DNA from: Nemertoderma westbladi
Taxonomy: Eukaryota; Xenacoelomorpha; Nemertodermatida; Nemertodermatidae
DNA: 34,386 nucleotides
Assembly (NCBI GenBank): GCA_032718475.1
Contig: JAUCBJ010001396.1
Location: 1 to 34,386, forward strand
Direction: 5' to 3'
Below, one piece after another: positions 8,168 to 16,015 of this stretch (position 1 is the stretch's first letter; each line of letters starts with the position of its first letter). Below the pieces are notes generated by a model, which saw only the letters and a program-made list of their open reading frames with translations, was not told the origin of the DNA and did not search any database. A program made the position numbers and the translations under genes.

Positions 8168-11100
8168 GTAAGTATCTAGTAACTTATTTAGAAGTTCATT
8201 TTTAACTTAACCCTATTAAACCCGGGGGGGGTTCAATATGACCCCCACCCCCCCCCCCCCCCCCACCCGTGATTTTTTGGTATAACAATCGTTGTAATCG
8301 TCGAATCTGAAATTTTATGAATTTCCCTAAAAATTAACTGTCTTCCTAATAGTGAAAACGGTTTTCAAAAATATTGGAAAGTTTTCGAGTTATAGCACCA
8401 TTTTTTAACCCTACTTTTGGCACTTTTTTTGAGACTTTTTGAAAATTACATTTCATGAAATATGATTTTGAAACATCTCCATTTTTTATTTACACCGGTT
8501 TTTTGGTGTTGGAATTAGATGGAATTCATATAAATTAATTTAGAAATTTCAAACTTGTTTTTTTCAGCGGGTGCCAAATTTCGGTGCCAGCACCAAATTT
8601 TAAAATAAGTCAATTTTGTAAATTGAAAATTGATTGTTTGAACCTGTTTCTTACGCAATGTGGGTTTTTGGGGTTCTGGTTTCGATGGAATTTATACGAG
8701 TTGCACCAGGCGTTTCGGGTCCTACGAATTACCCCAAAATACCCCAAAACACCCCAAAATACCCCAAAATACTCCAAAATACCCCAAAATAGTCAAATAT
8801 TACCCCAAAATACCCCAAAAAGGCTAAAAAATTACCCCAAAATACCCCAAAATAAGCTAACCATGTTTTTTAACAGCGAGGGAAAGGAGCAGGTTACAGT
8901 GGCAAGTTTTTTTAACCAAAACAATAAACGAGAGTGAAGAAAAAAATTTTAATTATTTTGGGGTAATTCGTCATTATTTTGGGGTAATTCGTCATTTTGC
9001 CATATTTTGGGGTAAATTAAATTTCCAAAACAAAGGCTGAAAAAAAAGTATTTTGGGGTAATTCTAAACTATTTTGGGGTATTTTGGGGTAATTCTAAAC
9101 TATTTTGGGGTATTTTGGGGTAGTTTTATACTATTTTGGGGTCTTTTGGGGTGTTTTGGGGTATTTTGGGGTGTTTTGGGGTATTTTGGGGTAATTCGTA
9201 GGACCGGGCGTTTCCAACTTGTATTTTTCGGTGCTGTGTGCAAAATTTGGTGCCAGCACGAAATTTTTAAAATCCATTCAATAGTTCAATTGCTTGTGAC
9301 AAATTATTTCTCGTTTTATAGGTTTATGGCGGTTCTGAATTGAATGGAATAAATAATTATCTAACTAGACATCTCAAACTGATATTTTTCGGAAGTGGGT
9401 GCCAATTTTGGTGCTAGCACCAAATTTTGAAAACCATCAAATTTATCAATTGATTGCGTCACCTTGTTTCTTGCGTTATACGGGTTTGTGAGGGTTCTGA
9501 ATTCAATGGAATAAATAAAAATTGCAGAAGAGTTTCAAACTTGTATTGTTTGCCGGTGGGTGAAAATTGTTGTGCCAGCACCAAATTTTTGAAAATACAT
9601 AAATTGATCAATAGATAGTATCATCTCGCTTCTCGCGTAATACCGGCATTTGAGGGACCTGAATCCGATGGAATCAATAAAAACCCCACTGGACATCTCA
9701 AACTGTACTTTTTGGTGATGGGTACGAAATTTGGTGGTAGCACCAAAATTTACCATATTGCGCCGAATAATACGAGTAGCAATAATCTGGCAAATTGGAA
9801 ATGTATTCCATTAGAATCAGCGCCCTAGAAAACCTGAAAGTCTGAATTTATAGCATCGTATAAGTGAATCAAAAATTTTGTGTTCAAAATGAAAAGTGCT
9901 GGTTACTTCTTTTGTTCATTTTTTGCCTAGCAGATCAAGCAGATCTAAATATATATGTAGCCTAATAATCACCAATGAATGAATGTGAGGCGTATATTAT
10001 CCACATGGATAGTGATGGTGAAACAAAGTACAATAATTATTGATTATTAATGATGATACATATTTAAATAATTAATTAAATCTAGATCCCGTAAGTGATA
10101 TGCCAGGCGTAGTGGTGTTGTCTTCTGTGGCATGGACGTACAGTACAACATATTGCATGAGAAACGTCTGATGCAGACTCTTTGCAAAACTTCCATATAC
10201 ATCCGCTATCCGGCCGCCAACAGTTCTTATTACATAACTTATGGTGGAAACCGTTTGATATAAACTGTGATGCCAAACGGCGACGTTATTTTGTGAGGTA
10301 GCGTTTTTATCAGCGCAGATGCCGGATTGTCAACCGCCTCCAATATTCTCGTGTTTGAAGCAAACTTACTGAGGCCACACCACAGTTTATAGAAGAAGCC
10401 TCTTACTTTCACAACATGTGGTAGCTGGGATAGTTGAGACCAGCGGACATCTGTAAATGTGGTGCAGCCGTGTACTGTTGCCGGAAGTCCAACTAGAGCC
10501 CATATTTTATTTGCTGTGTCGAGTCCAACATCACCCGACATCACACGACCACTCACATGTCGAGAGTGGTCGCAAGTCGCATGCAGGACGCTATACCGCG
10601 GTTATGTAGATGATTATAGTGACCTGATCCCGAGTTTTTCGTTGTCAGTACCACTCCAAGGTAATTGAAACGAATTCGATAGGTTCGCCTTTATAGAATA
10701 ACTTATCGGATTTACATAGTCGGCCTCCTCTCCGGAATTTTATTGCTTTGGTTTACCGAAAGCTCATCACAGTAAATTGCGCTCCGGTCGATTGCAGATT
10801 GTCGAGATTCTAATGAGTTACCATAAATTGCCAGATCGTCTGCGTATAACACAACAATGACAGAAAATCCAGCAAGAACAGTTGGGCGGTCACAGATAAA
10901 TAAGCTAAAGAGTAGTGGGGACAGTTTGTCTCCCTGTATGACTCCAACCATTTGAGGAATCGGGTCTGTAACAAACTGGCCGATGCAGATGCATATATAA
11001 TTTGTCGCAATTATTGCGACAAATTTCGCACTCCGGCACTTATTTCCAGGAAATTAACTGTTTTTAAATACGTAAATTTTGATTGTAATTTTTTTTGTTA

Positions 11101-14100
11101 TGTATATTGTATGTACTTTATATATGTATTAGTGAAATAAATAAACTGAAACTGAAACTGAAACTTGCCCAAAGGGCGATAATGAATTTCCGACTGACTC
11201 CCAAAACGAACAATTTTGAGCACAGTTTTTCACGATTTACCGAGTCAAAGGCTTTCGTGTAATCAAAAAACACGCTGTATAAACGTCCGCCAGGGGTTTC
11301 CCATGCGGATAATCACCAATACATGCGAGAGCTTAGCCTTCATTCTTTCTTTCTTGTTAAACTGAAGTTGTTTGATTTAGGTGTTTTCCAGTACCAACTC
11401 AAAGAATAAAGCCCCGGCAGACGCCGCTTTTGCTATTGGCACAGCTGTGTTTGTGGCCCATCTCATTGGTGTAAAGTACACAGGAACATCTGTTAATCCA
11501 GCCAGGAGTTTCGGACCGGCCGTGGTTGCTTTAAAATGGGAGGACCAATGGGTTAGTAGCTGTGCAAATTGGAGGACAAATGGGTGAGTAGCTTGTAAAT
11601 GGGTGGGCCATTGAGGGAGTAGCTGTGCAAATAGGAGGACCAATGGGTTATTAAATGGTAAATGGGTGGGCAAATGGGTGAGTAGCTGGTAAATAGGCGG
11701 GCCAATGGGTAAGTAGCTGTGCAAATGGGAGGACAAATGGGTGAGTAGCTGGTAAATGGGAGGACCAATGGGTGGGTAGCTGGTAAATAGGAGGACAAAT
11801 GGTGGAGTAGATGGTAAATGGGTGGACCAATGGGTGAGTAGCTGATGAATGGGTGGGCCAATGGGTTAGTAGCTGGTAATTGGGTGGACCAATGTGTGAG
11901 TAGCTGTGCAAATGGGAGGACCAATGGGTTAGTAAGTGGTAAATGGGGGGCCAATGGGTGAGTAGCTGTGCAAATTGGAGGACAAATGGGTGAGTAGCTT
12001 GTAAATGGGTGGGCCATTGAGGGAGTAGCTGTGCAAATAGGAGGACCAATGGGTTATTAAATGGTAAATGGGTGGGCAAATGGGTGAGTAGCTGGTAAAT
12101 AGGTGGGCCAATGGGTAAGTAGCTGTGCAAATGGGAGGACAAATGGGTGAGTAGCTGGTAAATGGGAGGACCAATGGGTGGGTAGCTGGTAAATAGGAGG
12201 ACAAATGGTGGAGTAGATGGTAAATGGGTGGACCAATGGGTGAGTAGCAGATAAATGGGTGGGCCAATGGGTGAGTAGCTGGTAATTGGGTGGGCCAATG
12301 GTTGAGTAGCTGGTGAATGGTTGCACCAATGTGAATGTTCGAGTAGTTAAGTAAATGGGTGCACCAATGTGAATGTGTAAGTAGTTAAGTAAATGCGTGC
12401 ACCAATGTGAATGTGTGAGTAGTTAAGTAAATGGATGCACCAATGTGAATGTGTGAGTAGTTAAGTAAATGGATGCACCAATGTGAATGTGTGAGTAGTA
12501 AAGTAAATGGGTGCACCAATGAGAATGTGTGAGTAGTTAAGTAAATAGGTGCACCAATTTGAATGTGTGAGTAGTTACCAATGTGAATGTGTGAGTAATT
12601 AAGTAAATAGGTACACCATGTGAATGTGTGAGTAGTTAAGTAAATGGTTGCACCAATGTGAATGTGTGAGTAGTTAGGTAAATGGGTGCACCAATGTGAA
12701 TGTGTGAATAGTTAAGTAAATGGGTGCACCAATGTGAATGTGTGAGTAGTTAAGTAAATGGGTGCACCAATGTAAATGTGTGAGTAGTTAAGTAAATGGG
12801 TGCACCAAAGTGAATATGTGAGTAGTTAAGTAAATGGGTGCACCAATGTGAATGTGTAACTAGTTAATTAAATGGGTGCACCAATTTGAATGTGTGAGTA
12901 GTTTAGTAAATTGGTGCACCAATGTGAATGTGTGAGTAGTTAAGTAAATGGGTGCACCAATGTGAATGTGTGAGCAGTTAAGTAAGTGGGTGCACCAATG
13001 TGAATGTTTGAGTAGTTAAGTAAATGGGTGCACCAATGTGAATGTGTGAGTAGTTAAGTAAATGGGTGCACCAATGTGAATGTGTGAGTAGTTAAGTAAA
13101 TGGGTGCACCAATGGGAATGTGTGAGTAGTTAAGTAAATGGGTGCACCAATGAGAATGTGTGAGTAGTTAAGTAAATGGGTGCACCAATGTGAATGTGTG
13201 AGTAGTTAAGTAAATGGGTGCACCAATGTGAATGTGTGAGTAGTTAAGTAAATGGGTGCACCAATGAGAATGTGTGAGTAGTTAAGTAAATGGGTGCACC
13301 AATGAGAATGTGTGAGTAGTTAAGTAAATGGGTGCACCAATGAGAATGTGTGAGTAGTTAAGTAAATGGGTGCACCAATGTGAATGTGTGAGTAGTTAAG
13401 TAAATGGGTGCACCAATGTGAATGTGTGAGTAGTTAAGTAAATGGGTGCACCAATGTGAATGTGTGAGTAGTTAAGTAAATGGGTGCACCATGTGAATGT
13501 GTGAGTAGTTAAGTAAATTGGTGCACCAATGTGAATGTGTGAGTAGTTAAGTAAATAGGTGCACCAATGTGAATGTGTGAAGTAGTTAAGTAAATGGGTG
13601 CACCAATGTGAATGTGTGAGTAGTTAAGTAAATGGGTGCACCAATGTGAATGTGTGAGTAGTTAAGTAAATGGGTGCACCAATGTGAATGTGTGAGTAGT
13701 TAAGTAAATGGGTGCACCAATGTGAATGTGTGAGTAGTTAAGTAAATCGGTGCACCAATGTGAATGTGTGAGTAAGTAAGTGGGTGCACCAGTTGTGACC
13801 ACCAATCATGATTCTTTCCCGACAACCACCTTCCCTCGACCGTTGCGTACAGTATCCTAAGTAAGTCAGATCCGTTCAGCGGACCCAAAATCCGCTGACA
13901 TGAATTTTTTAACATAGGATTTAATTTATAGATGGTCACCCCAACCCCCGTATATTCTTAGAAATTTATCCTTACACACTCATGTCATCTTGAAATTAAT
14001 TAAATATTATAAACGTTAAATATTTATTTTATCAGATTTTCTGGGCTGGTCCCATGGCCGGCAGCGTCGCAGCGGCAATAATATACGCAATGATTGACAC

Positions 14101-14155
14101 CCGGGGAAAACCGAAAGGGACCCGCACCAATGAGATTCCAGCTACACAGATTTAA
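7703..14155 (+). CDS. aquaporin (MIP family water channel), three exons
   Basis: The joined exons 7703-8167, 11381-11551 and 14036-14155 give 251 residues, a normal length for a classical aquaporin that forms plasma-membrane tetramers conducting water. Both pore boxes are present: SGAHLNPAV with NPA at residues 80-82, and TSVNPARSFGP with NPA at 194-196. The selectivity filter, by alignment with the aquaporin-1 pattern, is Phe62, His182, Thr191 and Arg197. The Phe/His/Arg set is that of water-selective channels. Thr replaces the mercury-sensitive Cys seen in aquaporin-1. Six hydrophobic segments alternate with the two half-helices, and the glutamates of helices 1 (E25) and 4 (E145) are kept. 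Both introns are phase 0. The second interrupts the W/I(F)W position before helix 6, an intron site shared with vertebrate classical aquaporins. The orthologue (AQP1/4-like versus lineage-specific) cannot be assigned without a tree. Confidence 0.93.
8206..8270. repeat. poly-G/poly-C patch beginning with TTAACCC
   Basis: TTAACCCTATTAAACCCGGG is followed by runs of G and then long runs of C. TTAA plus CCC at an edge resembles piggyBac-type termini, but no matching opposite end was found. I therefore annotate only a low-complexity patch. Confidence 0.5.
8709..8716. repeat. left 8-bp target-site duplication of the intronic MITE
   Basis: GGCGTTTC is repeated at 9207-9214 on the other side of the MITE. 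The flanking satellite continues across it in register. Confidence 0.75.
8717..9206. mobile_element. MITE with 8-bp target duplication (hAT-like) and CCCCAAAATA subterminal repeats
   Basis: A 490-bp insertion. The left end GGTCCTACGAATTACCCC (8718 on) pairs perfectly with the right end GGGGTAATTCGTAGGACC (9188-9205). Inside each end are many copies of a 10-bp word, TACCCCAAAA on the left (8733-8850) and its complement on the right (8955-9195), so the termini form a long G-rich/C-rich fold-back. Eight-base target duplications are characteristic of hAT transposons, whose transposases bind short subterminal repeats. The superfamily call is inference. There is no transposase, so this is non-autonomous. 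The centre (8879-8933) carries a ~50-bp motif shared with 26.0-26.5 kb. Confidence 0.78.
9207..9214. repeat. right 8-bp target-site duplication of the intronic MITE
   Basis: This GGCGTTTC copy matches 8709-8716. The satellite resumes with CAACTTG right after it. Confidence 0.75.
10082..11335 (-). pseudogene. relic LINE reverse transcriptase (CR1/L2-like), antisense in intron 1
   Basis: Reading the minus strand from about 11335 downward gives a motif A block, FFDYTKAFDSVNR (about 11233-11275), then, after an interruption, VIQGDKLSPLLFSLF (about 10890-10940) and a VVLYADDLAIYG catalytic box (about 10825-10860). Farther down (10239-10556) comes a C-terminal part resembling the region after the thumb of CR1/L2-type LINEs. 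The pieces are in different frames and no endonuclease is seen, so it is dead. It is distinct from the LINE at 3904-7619 (YADD rather than FADD, different flanking residues). The clade is inferred from motif style only. Confidence 0.75.
10985..11160 (+). mobile_element. nested retroelement tail interrupting the relic reverse transcriptase
   Basis: The relic reverse transcriptase breaks between motif A (ending near 11160) and the QGDKLSP block (starting near 10980). The intervening sequence is non-coding and AT-rich, with an AATAAATAAA signal and an AAACTG hexamer tail at 11142-11163 on the plus strand, as in 3' ends of small LINE or SINE insertions. It also contains a 12-bp perfect stem with a 3-nt loop at 10999-11025. 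The exact left boundary and target duplication are uncertain. Confidence 0.55.
11381..11551 (+). CDS. aquaporin coding exon 2 (residues 156-212)
   Basis: 57 codons covering loop D, helix 5 and the second NPA half-helix, ending with ...W-E-D-Q-W. The 3' edge is ACCAATGG followed by GTTAGT. This edge is the template of the minisatellite that fills intron 2: the final ~11 exon bases, GGACCAATGG, recur in almost every unit. Read-through past the donor would add 11 codons before a stop at 11585-11587. Confidence 0.92.
11541..12321. repeat. junction-derived minisatellite, 31-32-bp unit, about 24 copies
   Basis: The first unit is the real exon 2 end plus donor: AGGACCAATGG then GTTAGTAGC. Later units repeat it as GGRCCAATGG GTGAGTAGCT plus either GGTAAATGGGT or GTGCAAATGGGA, giving two alternating subtypes. 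A block beginning at 11571 is repeated almost exactly from 11977, a ~406-bp higher-order duplication. Many units contain GTGAGT, a better donor match than the genuine GTTAGT. Minus-strand open frames across the array are artefacts. Confidence 0.92.
12322..13795. repeat. minisatellite, 38-bp unit, about 38 copies
   Basis: The unit reads TGCACCAATGTGAATGTGTG followed by AGTAGTTAAGTAAATGGG. It resembles the 31-bp unit next door with about 7 extra bases (TGAATGT) after CCAATG, so the two arrays are probably one lineage. Single-base variants (GAGAATG, ACCAATTTG, a few one-base deletions) are scattered. Each unit again holds GTGAGT. The array stops at 13795, 240 bp before exon 3. Confidence 0.95.
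14036..14155 (+). CDS. aquaporin coding exon 3 (residues 213-251 and stop)
   Basis: It follows the acceptor TTTTATCAG and reads I-F-W-A-G-P, the start of helix 6. A short hydrophilic tail ends in ATQI before TAA at 14153-14155. The cytosolic tail is short compared with vertebrate aquaporins. Confidence 0.93.
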   Translation: MFWAGPMAGSVAAAIIYAMIDTRGKPKGTRTNEIPATQI

Positions 14156-14460
14156 TAGAAATTCACCGGTTTCTGGTGTAACAGGAATACACCGGTAACG
14201 TCCAATACGGGATAATGGAATACCTATCGACTTTTAACATTATAGATTGTTGTAAATACCTAATATTATAACGGATGTCGTCTGTCAAGCATATGCCTCA
14301 GTATAACATGCCATTTGAAGAATCATTAAATTCGGAGTTTGTTTGCAAAAACTTATTGTAGTCATATGATATTAATTAATTAATAATTAATGATAGTCAT
14401 GTGATATTAATGTTTTTATACATGCGATTTTGCAAAGACATACAAGATTATCACAATAAA
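14156..14460 (+). other. aquaporin 3' UTR with candidate poly(A) signal
   Basis: The sequence after the stop is AT-rich and non-coding. AATAAA at 14455-14460 is the clearest poly(A) signal, and an ATTAAA lies earlier, near 14325. The transcript end is inferred, not shown. Confidence 0.5.
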
Positions 14461-15354
14461 TCAAAACAGAAAAATACTACCAATCATTTCCTTTAGCGAA
14501 ATTTAGCCCTATAGTTTTCAACTCGTTGGCAAGTCCTTCGTTTCAACTCGTCAACCAAGCAGACAGAGTAGTTGAAATTCACTAAACAGAAAATGAATGA
14601 AAAACACCGTGTTTTTGCGCTTATACTTTTTTTTATCGAATAATTGTCATTTTAATGTATTTTTAGGCTGTTGGTAATATTGCTACTTGTCATACATTAT
14701 TGTGCTAGAATTGTAGGCACACGATCGCCATCGGTGGGATCAGCCGGTTACTATAACAACCGTCTGGTTATGATAACCAGCCATTAACACTGGACACAGT
14801 GGACCAAAGCTGGACATTAACACTGGACACAGTGCACGGCTGTGTGTTTTCTGTGGCGGCATTAATTCTTGTTTCCAATAGGTCACTTGCCCAATATTGC
14901 CAAATTGAACCTCACAGTAGTAGTAGTGACGGTTTTGCGGCCCCTCCAGACGATAATTCAATTTAAATTATTACCATCACAATAATATACTTTATATACA
15001 CAAACTAAATGTAAACCACGAAATAGACTAAAGATCTACTTTATTTATATACTAGATATACTTTATAAAACAATAGCACAAAAAAGTAAGTTATTTTATA
15101 TGTATTAACATAAATTTGCATTACACGTACTTGTACCGTATTTATTTATTTAGATAGGAAAAAATCAAAAACATTCTCAATAAGCTCACACACCATTTTC
15201 TTGTTATCATTTAAAAACATTTGTGTCTCTGGACCATAAAATTTGGTAAAAATTATTTTTTGTGCTACTAAACATCGTCTGGACTGTGTGAGAATAACCA
15301 AACCAAATATTTTTAAAATTGGCCCCAAAATGGCTCTGTAATGGCCAAAAATGC
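14461..15354. other. intergenic DNA with small repeats, no gene
   Basis: A ~35-bp direct repeat sharing ATTAACACTGGACACAGTG lies at about 14781-14835. A CTGGTTAT-G-ATAACCAG hairpin lies at 14763-14779. An AGT-repeat followed by a GGTTTTGCGGCCCCTCCAG word at 14918-14950 has a diverged relative at 22028-22068. A minus-strand frame across 15146-15608 has no recognisable domain. Confidence 0.45.
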
Positions 15355-15655
15355 CTTTTTGCGCCAAGGACTATTTCTCCACCAATGTTTGTTGAAATTT
15401 GTCGAAATTTGGAATAAAAGTTCAGAAGACCCCTGCATCCAATACTTCTGAACAAATTTTGCCTCAAATGCTCTGGACCCTTTTTAGAACAAAAAGGCCC
15501 CAAAAAGGGCTTTTTTGGGCCTTTTTGATATAAAAAGACTCCAGGGCATTTCCAACCAAATTTGTTCAGAAGAAGTATGGAGAAGGGTAATCTTAATAAG
15601 TGTACCAAATTTCAACATATTTCACTTAAAATTGGTGGGGAAATTAGCCTTTTTC
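15355..15655. repeat. imperfect fold-back (inverted repeat) centred near 15500
   Basis: The left arm, including CTCCACCAATGTTTGTTGAA, ACTTCTGAACAAATTTT and AACAAAAAGGCCC, reappears inverted on the right as GGGCCTTTTTGATA, AAATTTGTTCAGAAG and TCAACATATTTC...TTGGTGGGG. The arms are about 140-150 bp, with many mismatches and small indels. There is no coding sequence. It is probably an old fold-back element. Confidence 0.65.
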
Positions 15656-16015
15656 ATGAAAAAACGTCATTCTGAGATTTGGGTGTTTAAAGTTTAAGGA
15701 ACAATTCAAACCTTCCCGCTATTTTAGATGATACCATTTTTCTTTGTTCCACAATAACTTTGTCAAAAATGAGTGATATTCAACGAAATTTTTCATGCTT
15801 GCTAACCATATAACTAGTAAAACAACTTTCTAGCAATTTTATTCATATCTGTACCGTGAGAGCCTTTTTTATAAAAAGGACCCCGTACAATTGTAAATTA
15901 TAGTGCTCGTAAACCGTGAATATTAATTAATATGAAAATATACATGATTATATACTTGTTTTAATCTCAAAGTATCTGATCGATACTAAATAAATTATTA
16001 TATCAGCTCCTTAAA
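15656..16015. other. AT-rich spacer, no gene seen
   Basis: Nothing is recognisable between the fold-back and the start of the 30-bp array. Confidence 0.45.

Larger units (their letters stand above)
8390..9755. repeat. degenerate satellite, ~160-bp unit, about 5-6 copies, split by a MITE
   Basis: Units recur at roughly 8549, 9215, 9376, 9535 and 9697, measured at a YTCAAACTTG-like landmark (spacing 159-162 bp). Less clear partial units occur from about 8390. Each carries GGTGCCAGCACCAAATTTT or a variant, a near-palindrome. The best version, at 9407-9424, is a perfect 18-bp palindrome. A GGTTCTGAATTNRATGGAAT block precedes the landmark. The units differ from one another substantially, so the array is old. 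Removing the 490-bp MITE and one 8-bp target copy restores a unit of about 169 bp. Confidence 0.8.
8168..11380 (+). other. aquaporin intron 1 (3,213 bp, GTAAGT...TTTAG)
   Basis: Phase 0. It contains, in order, a G/C homopolymer patch, a ~160-bp satellite interrupted by a MITE, about 300 bp of featureless AT-rich DNA (9756-10080), and an antisense LINE relic with a nested insertion. The acceptor TTTGATTTAG is followed directly by GTG TTT TCC. No additional coding exon was found inside it. Confidence 0.88.

Noticed and set aside
8168-8179. Intronless short aquaporin ending at 8179
   Set aside because: The frame stops three codons after a consensus donor, and the second half of the channel is present in frame in two downstream exons.
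8206-8270. piggyBac terminus (TTAACCC)
   Set aside because: No opposite terminus or second TTAA with an inverted repeat was found.
8733-9195. Telomeric repeats (C4A4-like)
   Set aside because: The words lie in inverted orientation inside a MITE with terminal repeats and a target duplication.
11377-12329. Minus-strand His/Pro-rich frames
   Set aside because: Shadow frames of the intron 2 minisatellite, opposite the aquaporin strand.
15146-15608. Minus-strand frame of 133 codons
   Set aside because: It runs through a fold-back repeat and shows no recognisable domain.
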